Part shown: one piece after another, positions 1 to 9,122 of the stretch | How positions within the stretch are numbered: the first letter of the stretch is position 1 | Layout of the letters: every line of letters starts with the position of its first letter | From: Methylocystis sp. | GTDB taxonomy: Bacteria > Pseudomonadota > Alphaproteobacteria > Rhizobiales > Beijerinckiaceae | Assembly (NCBI GenBank): GCA_016178015.1 | Contig: JACOUB010000019.1 | Span: 1-64,000 of the forward strand | Reading direction: 5' to 3' | DNA length: 64,000 bases | Notes under the pieces: model-generated | Seen by the model: the letters and a program-made list of their open reading frames with translations, nothing else | The model's database searches: none | Told to the model about the DNA's origin: nothing | Position numbers and translations under genes: made by a program

Positions 1-140
1 TCGACGCCGCGATCGACCGCGTGCTGGAGAAATTCATCAACGCCAAAGTCAGCGCGGAAGACCTCCAGCGCTCCAAGACGCGCCTCATCGCCGACGTGGT
101 CTATGCGCAAGACAGCCAAGTCTCGCTCGCCCGATGGTAT
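1..140 (+). pseudogene. M16 zinc-peptidase fragment, truncated at both sides
   Basis: The reading frame that enters from the left edge (..AIDRVLEKF.., then AEDLQRSKTRLIADVVYAQD and SLARWY) resembles the C-terminal half of M16-family zinc peptidases such as pitrilysin-like processing peptidases. The match stops at the Tyr codon ending at base 140. After that the frame runs into the inverted end of the adjacent transposase element and continues as nonsense to a stop near 317. The expected remaining C-terminal residues of the family are not found on the far side of the element either, so the gene looks truncated and not simply interrupted. Loss of function is inferred; the N-terminal catalytic HxxEH half lies outside the window and may still be translated. 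Confidence 0.6.
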
Positions 141-150
141 GAGATTACGG

Positions 151-177
151 ATTACGGTGACACTTTACTAAATCCCC
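151..177 (+). repeat. Left 27-bp inverted end of the RAYT element
   Basis: Exact reverse complement of 879-905. It is preceded by one extra ATTACGG unit at 144-150, so the terminal motif is already duplicated on this side. Confidence 0.85.
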
Positions 178-222
178 AATTCAAGGCATGGTTGCGGCGC
201 TCTTCGCCACCACGGCTTCGCT

Positions 223-888
223 ATGGCTCGTATCGCGCGTCTTGTCGTTCCCGGGCTGCCGCATCATGTCACGCAGCGCGGCAACCGGCGCTTGAATGTG
301 TTCTTTTCCGACGATGATTACCAGCTCTATCTCGACCTTCTCCGCGAGCGTTGCCGCAAGGCGGGCGTCGGGATCTGGTCGTACTGCCTCATGCCCAACC
401 ATGTCCATCTGATCCTCACGCCCTCGACGCCGCAGGGGCTCGGCCTGGCGCTGGGCGAGACGCACCGGCGCTATTGCGGCGTCATCAACGCGCGGCTTCG
501 CGTGACCGGGCATTTGTTCCAGTCGCGTTTTGGCTCCGTCGCCATGGATGAGGAGCATCTGATGGCGGCGGCGCGCTATGTGGCGCTCAACCCCGTGCGG
601 GCGCGGCTGGTTGCGCGCGCGCAGGACTGGCGCTGGTCGAGCGTTCGCGCGCATCTGGCGGGCCGGGACGACGCTTACGTGACGGTGGCGCCGATCCTGA
701 CGCGCTGCGCGGGCGAATTCGCCGACCTGATCGAGACCGAGCCGGGTCCACAACAAATGGCGGCGCTTCGAGCCGCCGAAACGATCGGGCGGCCGCTTGG
801 CCCCGAGAGCTTTCTCGACCGGATCGCCAAGCAGACCGGCCGCGACGCGCGACCAGCCAAAAGAGGGCCAAAGAAAAAGGGGATTTAG
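223..888 (+). CDS. REP-associated tyrosine transposase (Y1/HUH family)
   Basis: A 221-residue protein of the RAYT branch of Y1 transposases, single-strand DNA nucleases thought to mobilise REP sequences. The start MARIARLVVPG.PHHVTQRG is the family's standard N-terminus. The metal-binding HUH motif is His60-Val-His62 (PNHVHLIL), and the probable nucleophile is Tyr119 in RYVALNPVRARLV. The C-terminal tail is basic (KRGPKKKGI), as expected for DNA binding. All key residues are present and the frame is intact, so the enzyme could be active. The stop codon lies inside the right inverted end of the element. Close neighbours are REP-like palindromes and a tandem array, which fits the known association of these proteins with repeat families. 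Confidence 0.88.
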   Translation: MARIARLVVPGLPHHVTQRGNRRLNVFFSDDDYQLYLDLLRERCRKAGVGIWSYCLMPNHVHLILTPSTPQGLGLALGETHRRYCGVINARLRVTGHLFQSRFGSVAMDEEHLMAAARYVALNPVRARLVARAQDWRWSSVRAHLAGRDDAYVTVAPILTRCAGEFADLIETEPGPQQMAALRAAETIGRPLGPESFLDRIAKQTGRDARPAKRGPKKKGI

Positions 889-905
889 TAAAGTGTCACC
901 GTAAT
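879..905 (-). repeat. Right 27-bp inverted end of the RAYT element
   Basis: Exact reverse complement of 151-177. It contains the transposase stop codon TAG (886-888) and leads directly into the GTAATGG array. Confidence 0.85.
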
Positions 906-1038
906 GGGTAATGGCGTAATGGCGTAATGGCGTAATGGGTAATGGGTAATGGCTAATGGGTAATGGGTAATGGGTAATGGCGTAATGGGTAATGGCGTAA
1001 TGGCGTAATGGCGTAATGGACCGTAATGGCGTAATGGC
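900..1038. repeat. Short tandem array of GTAATGG(C/G) units
   Basis: About 17 head-to-tail units of 7-8 bp, mostly GTAATGGC and GTAATGG, with variants such as CTAATGG and a GACC interruption near 1020. The unit matches the outermost bases of the RAYT element (CCGTAAT), so the array looks like an amplified element terminus. Units differ in length by one base, so no coding frame is maintained; the ORF-track entries across it (HYAITHYAITH..) are translation artefacts. Confidence 0.85.
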
Positions 1039-1154
1039 ATGCTGAGGAGCGGCCGAAGGCCGCGTCTCGAAGCACGGGGGCGAGGGGAAAATAGCCGGTT
1101 GGCGGTTTCCTGATCCTTCGAGACGCCCGCTTCGCGGGCTCCTCAGGATGAGGG
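1038..1154. repeat. Paired REP-like palindromes (BIME-like)
   Basis: Two inverted, related palindromes: GAGGAGCGGCCGAAGGCCGC.. near 1042-1070 and GACGCCCGCTTCGCGGGCTC near 1123-1142, flanked by CTTCGAGA/TCTCGAAG and CTGAGGA/TCCTCAGG arms. The head-to-head arrangement is that of a bacterial interspersed mosaic element. It lies between the array and the 3' end of the next gene, so it could also end transcription of the minus-strand glycosyltransferase gene. Confidence 0.7.
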
Positions 1155-1230
1155 AGCCTTTCACCCTCCTTGCCCTCCTCAATTCTGCAATTCAATTACA
1201 ATTACGGTGATCATGTCCCGAATTCGCGCC

Positions 1231-2481
1231 TCAGGCCGCGGCGCGGCGCTTCTCGAGCATGCCGCGATAAACGCCGACGATGCTCTCGACGTGGCGATCA
1301 AGCGTCGGCGGATCGCGCCAGAACGCGTCATAGGCGCCGTTCGACAGTCGCGCGATCAGCGCGTCGTCTTTTGCGCGCTCCAGCGCTTGCGCCAAGGCCT
1401 CGACATTGCCGCTCGCAAACCACAGGCCGCTGACGTTGTCCTCGATCTCATCGCGTCCGGCGCAGATGTCGGAGACGATGACCGGCGTGCCCATGGCCTT
1501 GGCCTCCAGCACGGCGAGCGGCTGGCCTTCGTACCACAGGGATGGAAAGACCAGCGCCCGCGCCGCCCGCATCGCGGCGCGCGCCTGGTCCGGCGCCTGC
1601 CAGCCCAACAGCCTCGCCTTCGGATAGCGCGCACGCAACTCGCCCGCGCTCGGCCCGTCGCCGACGAAGGTCGGAACAAGGCCGACGCGTTCCGCCGCTT
1701 CGGCAAACAGCAACGCGCCCTTTTCGGGTGAAAGTCGGCCAACGAAAATCGCCTCGCCCGAGGCCGGGGCGCTCTTTGGCCCGAGGTCTGCCGCGTCGAT
1801 CGGGTTCGACACGAGATGGACGCTGCGGCCTTTGGGCAGATAGGGCTCGACCAGCCGCCGTTGATAATTCGAGATGCAAACGAAATCAGAAAAGAGCTGC
1901 GGCAGTCGCGCATATTTTTGCGCAACGAGCAGCCGCGCGCTGCGCCAAAGTTTACGGGGGTAATTGCGCGAGTCGCAATGCGTCGCCCAGCAGGCGGCGG
2001 AGAGCGGGTTCAGATGGCAAACCTTGTTCTGCTGGTAATTGTAAAAGCCGCCATTGGGGCAGAACAGGAAGTATTCGTGCAGCGTATAAACGGCGGGCAG
2101 GCCCGCGGCGGCGATCGGCCGGGCGATCGACGGCGACAGCGCCTTGGCCCAGCCGTGGACATGGACGATCGTATTGTCTTTGGGCAGGCGCGCAAAGAGA
2201 GCCTCAAGGGCCCTGACGGCTCTAAAATTCCACGCGCCTTGCAGGGCGGCGGCGGCGCGCGACGGATTGCCGATGAGATCGTGCTGGCCGAGGCAGACGA
2301 CCTCGACGCCGGCGTCGAGCAGCCGCTGGTCGATCGGCGCCGCCGCGGCGACGACGATCGGAGTTGCGCCGTGTTGCTTTAGCCCCAGCGCGCTTTCGAT
2401 CGCGACCTTGGCCTGTCCGCCGGTGACGGACGCGTGATCGACGCAGATCACCACGGTCAGGGTCGCGGTTGTTTTCGCCAT
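1231..2481 (-). CDS. GT4-family glycosyltransferase
   Basis: A 416-residue glycosyltransferase of the GT-B fold, GT4 family, which transfers a sugar from a nucleotide sugar to a growing surface glycan or lipid acceptor. The N-terminal domain contains the flexible-loop motif SVTGGQAKVAI. The C-terminal domain contains FVGRLSPEKG for nucleotide binding and the EX7E motif in YEGQPLAVLEAKAMG. A central Cys/Trp-rich stretch (LFCPNGGFYNY, CHLNPLSAACWATHC) resembles the acceptor insert seen in some exopolysaccharide transferases. I prefer the ATG at 2481, which has AGGA five bases upstream, to the track start ten codons earlier. It is divergent from parE with about 100 bp between. The sugar and acceptor cannot be read from the sequence. 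Confidence 0.85.
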   Translation of the reverse strand: MAKTTATLTVVICVDHASVTGGQAKVAIESALGLKQHGATPIVVAAAAPIDQRLLDAGVEVVCLGQHDLIGNPSRAAAALQGAWNFRAVRALEALFARLPKDNTIVHVHGWAKALSPSIARPIAAAGLPAVYTLHEYFLFCPNGGFYNYQQNKVCHLNPLSAACWATHCDSRNYPRKLWRSARLLVAQKYARLPQLFSDFVCISNYQRRLVEPYLPKGRSVHLVSNPIDAADLGPKSAPASGEAIFVGRLSPEKGALLFAEAAERVGLVPTFVGDGPSAGELRARYPKARLLGWQAPDQARAAMRAARALVFPSLWYEGQPLAVLEAKAMGTPVIVSDICAGRDEIEDNVSGLWFASGNVEALAQALERAKDDALIARLSNGAYDAFWRDPPTLDRHVESIVGVYRGMLEKRRAAA

Positions 2482-2585
2482 GGGGTTCCTGCTGGGCTGC
2501 AAAACCAGCAAGACCCTAGTCGCAGATGCTTAAGCCGGAGTAAGCAGCTCGCGCACAGTCGAACGAATCGGGCTAAGATCGCTCC

Positions 2586-4607
<2,022 letters not shown>

Positions 4608-4650
4608 CGCCAGCGGAAAAAGGTTCCTCCTCATTGCGTGATCGGTTGAA

Positions 4651-4687
4651 GCAGAGCCCGGCCCTCGCGGCCGGGCTTTTCGTTTGT
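4651..4687 (+). terminator. Rho-independent terminator after parE
   Basis: AGCCCGGCC-CTCG-CGGCCGGGCT is a near-perfect GC stem followed by TTTTCG, 45 bp after the parE stop codon. Confidence 0.85.
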
Positions 4688-4711
4688 GGCGCGGCGCGTG
4701 ATGCGGGCAAA

Positions 4712-4896
4712 CCCTTCTCCCGCGACGCGGGAGAAGGTGGCCCGGCGAAGCCGGGTCGGATGAGGGCCGGCGCCGCCCTCCGAAATCAGAATAAGCGTCC
4801 CGACCCGGGCGCACGGCCGGCCAGGCAAATCGCAAGCGCCCTCATCCGACCCTCGCTGACGCGAGGGCCACCTTCTCCCGTTTCACGGGAGAAGGG
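4712..4896. repeat. Family A palindromic repeat, copy 1 (convergent gap)
   Basis: A composite of CCTTCTCCCGC..GCGGGAGAAGG, CCCGGCGAAGCCGGG and TCGGATGAGGGC, then a spacer of about 80 bp, then GCCCTCATCCGACC, CCTCGCTGACGCGAGG and a second CCTTCTCCCG..CGGGAGAAGG hairpin. The outer halves are inverted relative to each other. It fills the convergent gap between parE and the thioesterase gene. Four more copies occur in the window. Nothing else is seen from here to 5040. Confidence 0.85.
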
Positions 4897-5040
4897 ATGC
4901 GCTGCATCTTGGTTGGGAAACATGATAAACCGTTTCAAAGGGCGTCACTGGCTCCGTACCCGCACAATATTCCGACTTGTGTGCAGCCGTAGCCCCTTGG
5001 GAGAGGAGTCGAAACGAGCCTGCCTCGTTGATTGCAGTCG

Positions 5041-5442
5041 TCATGTCGCGACCGGCGGTATCGGCCGGGGGCGGCCGGCATCGTCGATCGCCACATAGGT
5101 AAAGGTCGCGACCGTCACCTTTTCCCGGATATTGGCCAGAAACCGAGTGACCCAGGCCTCGACGTAAATCCGCATCGACGTGCGGCCGACCCGTTCGACC
5201 TGGGTATAGACGCTCAGCACGTCGCCGACCCGCACCGGCCGGATGAAGGTCATGGCGTCGACCGCGATGGTGACCACCCGGCCCTGCGCGCGCTCCACGC
5301 CCGTGATGCCGCCGGCCAGGTCCATCTGCGACAGAACCCAGCCGCCGAAAATGTCGCCGTTGGCGTTGGTGTCCGCCGGCATGGCGATCGTGCGCACCGT
5401 GAGATCGCCGCGCGGCTCGCCGCCCGCCGTTTGCTCCGCCAT
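5041..5442 (-). CDS. yciA: YciA-like acyl-CoA thioesterase
   Basis: A 133-residue single-hotdog thioesterase that hydrolyses acyl-CoA to free acid and CoA in the cytoplasm. The family signature ADTNANGDIFGGWVLSQMD, holding the catalytic Asp, lies near the N-terminus, followed by the central helix region and the VDAMTFIRPVRVGDVL strand. Length is normal for the family. I chose the ATG at 5442 (MAEQTAGG), with a purine-rich GGGGGCGGAA upstream, over the longer frame that begins MVRSPLRS. It is convergent with parE and shares the repeat-filled gap with it. Substrate length cannot be predicted. Confidence 0.85.
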   Translation of the reverse strand: MAEQTAGGEPRGDLTVRTIAMPADTNANGDIFGGWVLSQMDLAGGITGVERAQGRVVTIAVDAMTFIRPVRVGDVLSVYTQVERVGRTSMRIYVEAWVTRFLANIREKVTVATFTYVAIDDAGRPRPIPPVAT

Positions 5443-5644
5443 AATTGTTCCGCCCCCTCGTGATCGAAGCGGCGACCTTACCATGAAACGACAAGGCTGC
5501 TTCGCCGAAGCCAGCGCCGCCGCTTAAACGAGCCGCGCGCCAACCGGAGGTCGTTGGAGATTAATTGTCCAACGGCGCATTGCAACCGGGGTTTCGCCCA
5601 TGCCTTATGTGTATAAACAGGTAGAAGGAACGCGAGAAGCCGAT

Positions 5645-6727
5645 ATGACCGAACCACAGCGCCGACCGCGCCCGCGCGCCTTCCGCTTGGACGGCGAGCA
5701 GATCGTGACGCCGGAGCGCGCCGCCGGCGCGCAGGACGACCAGCGCAAGCGCGCGACCAGCGCCATCGAGCCGCAAGCGGACGTCTTCGCGCCGGAGCTG
5801 GGCGAGACGCCGCGCGGCCTCGACGAAGAGGAACGCGCCGTGGAGACCGCCCAGCGGCGCGGCCTGTTGCGCCATTTCCTGGTCTCGTGGGGCGGGGTGT
5901 TCTGGTCGGCGCTGAGCGGGCTGGTTTCGCTGGCGGCCGCCCTGTGGGTGACGCATGTCGTCGAGGATTTGTTCGCCCGTTCCGCCCTGCTCGGCACGCT
6001 CGGCCTGGCGCTCGCCGGCGCCGTCATGCTGGCGCTCAGCGTCTTGCTGGCGCGCGAAATCGGCGCGATGGCGCGGCAAAATCGCATCGCCAAGCTCCAC
6101 ATCGCGCTCGCCGAAGCAAGAACCAACGACGACCTCAAGGCCGCGCGCGCGCGGCTGCATGAACTTTGCCGGCTTTATGAAAACCGGCCGGAAACCGGCC
6201 GGGCGCGGGCGCTGGTGCTCGATTTCGCCAAACAGATCATCGACGGACGCGACCTCGTCGATCTCGCCGAACGCAATCTGGTGCTGCCGCTCGACCAACA
6301 GGCGCGCCGCGAAATCGCCGCGGCGTCGAAACGCGTGTCGATCGTCACCACCATCAGTCCGCGGGCGCTGCTCGATGTGCTGTTCGTCGCCGCGCAAGCC
6401 ATCCGGCTCATGCGCCGCATCGCCGAAATCTACGGGGGACGGCCGGGCCTCCTTGGTTTCTTCAAACTGGCGCGCTCGGTCGGCGCGCATCTCGCCATCA
6501 CCGGCGGCATGGCGATCGGCGATTCCTTGTTGCAGCAGATCGTCGGCCACGGCATCGCCGCCAAGCTTTCGGCAAGGCTCGGCGAAGGCGTGCTCAATGG
6601 CCTGTTGACGGCGCGCGTTGGCCTCTCGGCCATGGCCGTATGCCGGCCGATGCCGTTTTGCGCCGAAAAACCGCCGGGCGTCGCCGACGTGGCGCCCTTC
6701 CTGTTCGGCGACAAGTCGAAGGCGTGA
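5645..6727 (+). CDS. YcjF-like (UPF0283) inner-membrane protein
   Basis: A 360-residue protein of the YcjF/TIGR01620 family, whose function is unknown. It has a basic and acidic N-terminal tail (RPRPRAFRLDGEQIVTPE), two hydrophobic segments around residues 75-130 (FWSALSGLVSLAAALWV, LLGTLGLALAGAVMLALSV) and a C-terminal DUF697-type domain with a second hydrophobic stretch (LAITGGMAIGDSLLQQ). Family members often sit beside a YcjX-like P-loop protein; no such gene is visible here. The ATG at 5645 is preferred because it matches the usual family N-terminus; an in-frame ATG at 5600 is possible. The xthA start follows 10 bp after its stop, so the two are probably cotranscribed. Confidence 0.8.
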   Translation: MTEPQRRPRPRAFRLDGEQIVTPERAAGAQDDQRKRATSAIEPQADVFAPELGETPRGLDEEERAVETAQRRGLLRHFLVSWGGVFWSALSGLVSLAAALWVTHVVEDLFARSALLGTLGLALAGAVMLALSVLLAREIGAMARQNRIAKLHIALAEARTNDDLKAARARLHELCRLYENRPETGRARALVLDFAKQIIDGRDLVDLAERNLVLPLDQQARREIAAASKRVSIVTTISPRALLDVLFVAAQAIRLMRRIAEIYGGRPGLLGFFKLARSVGAHLAITGGMAIGDSLLQQIVGHGIAAKLSARLGEGVLNGLLTARVGLSAMAVCRPMPFCAEKPPGVADVAPFLFGDKSKA

Positions 6728-6737
6728 AAACAGCCGC

Positions 6738-7538
6738 ATGAAAATCACCACCTGGAACATCAATTCGGTGCGGCTGCGCATGCCGCTGGCAGCGCATTTT
6801 TTGAAGACGCAGGCGCCCGACGTTTTGTGCCTGCAGGAAACCAAATGCCGCGACGCGGAATTCCCCGCCGCCGATTTTCGCGCACTCGGCTACGAGCACA
6901 TCGCGATCAACGGCCAGAAGGGCTATCACGGCGTCGCCATCGTCTCAAAACGGCCGCTCGCAACGCTGGCGAAGCACGATTTCTGCGACACCGGCGACGC
7001 GCGCCATCTCGCCGTCGATGTGGCGACCGGCGACACGCCGCTGACCGTGCACAATTTCTATGTTCCCGCCGGCGGCGACGACGCGGATGTCGAACGCAAC
7101 CCGAAATTTGCCCACAAGCTCGACTTTCTCGACGCAATGGCGGCATGGATCAAGAATGACCGCGTCACCGACGGCCGCGTCGTTCTGCTCGGCGACCTCA
7201 ACATCGCGCCGCTCGAACACGACGTATGGAGCCATAAGGAGATGCTTAAGGTCGTTAGCCACACACCGATCGAGGTCGAAAAACTCGGCGCCGTGTTTCG
7301 CGCCGGACCGTGGATCGACGCCATGCGCCATTTCGTTCCAGCCGAAGAGAAGCTCTATACGTGGTGGAGCTACCGCGCCGCGGATTGGGCCGCCGCCAAC
7401 AGAGGACGCCGCCTCGACCATGTCCTGGTCAGCGAAGCGCTGGCCGGCGCGTTGGAGCGATCGTCAGTGCTGCGTGAAGCGCGCGGTTGGACGCGCCCCT
7501 CCGATCACGCGCCGGTGACGATCGAACTCGCGCTGTGA
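6738..7538 (+). CDS. xthA: Exodeoxyribonuclease III
   Basis: A 266-residue member of the EEP nuclease fold, acting in base-excision repair as an AP endonuclease and 3'-5' exonuclease. It starts with the family-typical MKITTWNINSVRLR. The metal-binding glutamate is in CLQETKC, GDLNIAP carries the catalytic Asp/Asn pair, and SDHAPVTIEL at the C-terminus holds the final Asp-His. The track ORF begins 40 codons upstream inside the preceding gene; the start at 6738 gives the normal family length. It is followed by a convergent hypothetical gene, with an inverted repeat filling the gap. Confidence 0.93.
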   Translation: MKITTWNINSVRLRMPLAAHFLKTQAPDVLCLQETKCRDAEFPAADFRALGYEHIAINGQKGYHGVAIVSKRPLATLAKHDFCDTGDARHLAVDVATGDTPLTVHNFYVPAGGDDADVERNPKFAHKLDFLDAMAAWIKNDRVTDGRVVLLGDLNIAPLEHDVWSHKEMLKVVSHTPIEVEKLGAVFRAGPWIDAMRHFVPAEEKLYTWWSYRAADWAAANRGRRLDHVLVSEALAGALERSSVLREARGWTRPSDHAPVTIELAL

Positions 7539-7560
7539 GGCGCCGTTTGATCGCCTCGGC

Positions 7561-7672
7561 GTCATTCCCGACGCTCGCGAAGCGGGCGATCGGGAATCCA
7601 GGGGCAAAGGCCTGAGACTCCGCCCTCGACTCCTGGATTCTAAGGTCAGGCCTGCGGCCTGCCGGGAATGAC
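7561..7672. repeat. Inverted repeat element, GTCATTCCCG ends
   Basis: The ends are GTCATTCCCG and CGGGAATGAC. Inside are CGCTCGCGAAGCGGGCG, then GGGAATCCAGG against CTCCTGGATTC, then CAGGCCTGCGGCCTG. It sits in the convergent gap between xthA and the next gene. It differs from family A but occupies the same kind of location. Confidence 0.75.
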
Positions 7673-7709
7673 ATCCGAGGCGCCCCGAATGAATTAACCG
7701 GAAACTGTA

Positions 7710-8174
7710 TCACGCCCGCTCCCCCACCTGCGCCTTCAGTTCGGCGAGTGATGCGAAGCGCTGCGCGCCCGCCGGGCTCCGCACTTCGACGGAGCCATCG
7801 GAAAACATGAGATAGGTCGTATTCCCCGATTGGTAGCGATCGACGGCGACCGGCGGCGCGGCCTCTTGGCGCGGCGCTGGGACAGGCGCCGAGACGCGCG
7901 TCGGCGCCCGCTGCGGCGTGGCCTCCGCCTGGCGCCCCGTCGGCGGCTGCAACGCCTGTGTGAAACGATCTAGCCTCGCCAGCACGAAGCCAAGCGCCAT
8001 GGTTACCGCGCCGCCGGCGAGCGCGGCGGCGCCGCCGATGAACAGGCTCCAGCCGCGCTCGATCTGAATGACGTCCCAACCGCGCCACATAGCGAAGACG
8101 CCCCATAGCGTCAGCAACAAGCCGAGCGCCCCAACGCCCCATCTCGATGCCGGCTCCAACCAGCCCGACCGCAT
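7710..8174 (-). CDS. Hypothetical protein with two membrane segments
   Basis: A 154-residue protein with no family I recognise. Residues about 12-30 (GVGALGLLLTLWGVFAMW) and 40-65 (GWSLFIGGAAALAGGAVTMALGFVLA) look like two transmembrane helices. These are followed by a Pro/Ala-rich linker (APTRVSAPVPAPRQEAAPP) and a short C-terminal segment, NTTYLMFSDGSVEVRSPAG, that could be a small cytoplasmic beta motif. The start at 8174 has GAGGAAAA immediately upstream and is preferred over the much longer track ORF, whose first 68 residues are Arg-rich and look non-coding. It is divergent from sodB. Confidence 0.65.
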   Translation of the reverse strand: MRSGWLEPASRWGVGALGLLLTLWGVFAMWRGWDVIQIERGWSLFIGGAAALAGGAVTMALGFVLARLDRFTQALQPPTGRQAEATPQRAPTRVSAPVPAPRQEAAPPVAVDRYQSGNTTYLMFSDGSVEVRSPAGAQRFASLAELKAQVGERA

Positions 8175-8363
8175 TTTTCCTCGATCTCCTCGGCTTAAAC
8201 AGCGGCTTAGTGTCGCGCCGCTGCGGTTGTCTCGCTCAGTCGCCGCAACCCAAAGGAAAATTTCTTGGGCGGCGCCCCAACCTCCGTATTGCCGACGCCC
8301 TTGCCGGGCTCTAGGTAGGGACGAAGCGCGCGGACCCCGTCGCGCTCGCAAAATCTGCCCAAA

Positions 8364-8454
8364 GCGAAATCGTTTCAAAACAAAATCGCGGTTTCACTGT
8401 GGCGGATGATGTCAGCGCATGATCTTGTCCCTAAAACCTTTGCAAAGATCATGC
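8364..8454. repeat. Dispersed GCGCATGATCTT element upstream of sodB
   Basis: GCGAAATCGTTTCAAAAC through GCGCATGATCTT (8364-8426) aligns over its whole length with 17337-17398 upstream of pmoD. Here the element is completed by a hairpin, GCATGATCTT (8417-8426) against AAGATCATGC (8445-8454), which ends three bases before the sodB ribosome-binding site. It may influence sodB translation or be a passenger repeat. Nothing else is seen between 8175 and 8363. Confidence 0.65.
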
Positions 8455-8471
8455 TTTAGGAGGACACAGGC

Positions 8472-9071
8472 ATGCCCTTCACCCTGGCCGATCTGCCGTA
8501 CGCCTATGATGCGTTGCAGCCCTATTTGTCACGCGAATCGCTCGAGTATCACCACGACAAACATCATGCGACCTATGTCGCCAACGCCAACAATCTGGTC
8601 AAGGGCACAGAATTTGACGGCAAGCCGGTCGAGGACGCGATCAGGGCGTCCTACGGCAAGAATGTTCCCGTATTCAACAACGTCGCGCAACATTACAACC
8701 ACCACCATTACTGGAAGTGGCTGAAGCCCAACGGCGGCGGCGCCATTCCCGGCAAGGTCGAGAAAGCGATCGTTCAGTCCTTCGGTTCGCTCGACAAGTT
8801 CAAGGAAGAGTTTCACGCCCAGGGACTCGGCCAGTTCGGCTCGGGCTGGGTGTGGCTCGAGGTCAAGGACGGGCGGGTCGCCGTGCGCAAGACCCCCAAC
8901 GCCGAGAACCCGCTGGTGCATGGCGCGTCGCCGATCCTGGTCGCCGACGTGTGGGAACATTCCTACTACATCGACTACCGCAACCGCCGCGCCGACTATC
9001 TGAAAGCCTTCCTCGACCACCTCGTCAATTGGGAATATGTCGAGGAGCGCTTCGAAGCTGCGGCAACGTGA
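8472..9071 (+). CDS. sodB: Superoxide dismutase, iron type
   Basis: A 199-residue Fe/Mn superoxide dismutase that converts superoxide to peroxide and oxygen in the cytoplasm. The metal ligands are visible as the His in LEYHHDKHHATYV, the His of HYNHHHYWKW, and Asp and His of VADVWEHSYYIDY. A glutamine in NNVAQHYNHHHYW sits where iron-type enzymes carry their second-shell Gln. The start is set by AGGAGG eight bases upstream. A hairpin that is part of a dispersed repeat lies directly before that site. A GC hairpin follows the stop in the short convergent gap to the next gene. It lacks a signal peptide. Confidence 0.93.
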   Translation: MPFTLADLPYAYDALQPYLSRESLEYHHDKHHATYVANANNLVKGTEFDGKPVEDAIRASYGKNVPVFNNVAQHYNHHHYWKWLKPNGGGAIPGKVEKAIVQSFGSLDKFKEEFHAQGLGQFGSGWVWLEVKDGRVAVRKTPNAENPLVHGASPILVADVWEHSYYIDYRNRRADYLKAFLDHLVNWEYVEERFEAAAT

Positions 9072-9081
9072 GGCCTTGAAG

Positions 9082-9110
9082 ACCTCTCCCCGCTTGCGGG
9101 GAGAGGGAGC
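9082..9110. terminator. GC hairpin in the sodB/methyltransferase convergent gap
   Basis: CTCTCCCCGC-TTGC-GGGGAGAG is a strong stem 11 bp after the sodB stop, without a T-run. It probably separates the two convergent transcripts. Its arms recall a half-copy of the short hairpin near 40352. Confidence 0.5.
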
Positions 9111-9122
9111 AATCCGAGCGGA

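Larger units (their letters stand above)
151..905 (+). mobile_element. RAYT-type element with 27-bp perfect inverted ends
   Basis: Bases 151-177 (beginning ATTACGGTGACACTTTAC) and bases 879-905 are exact inverted copies of each other, 27 of 27 positions. They enclose one Y1 (HUH-type) transposase gene. The right end overlaps the transposase stop codon. No clear target-site duplication is visible, as expected for Y1 transposition, which works through single-strand intermediates. The left end butts onto an M16 peptidase fragment and the right end runs into a tandem array built from the terminal motif. Long perfect inverted ends are not the usual IS200/IS605 pattern; they fit better a transposase flanked by inverted REP-like sequences. 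Confidence 0.7.

Noticed and set aside
900-1038. Possible CRISPR array
   Set aside because: Units are only 7-8 bp with no unique spacers; this is a simple tandem repeat.
181-1182. 333-residue minus-strand ORF with HYAITHYAITH repeats
   Set aside because: It is a translation of the RAYT gene antisense strand and the tandem array; the repeat peptide follows from the DNA repeat and unit length varies.
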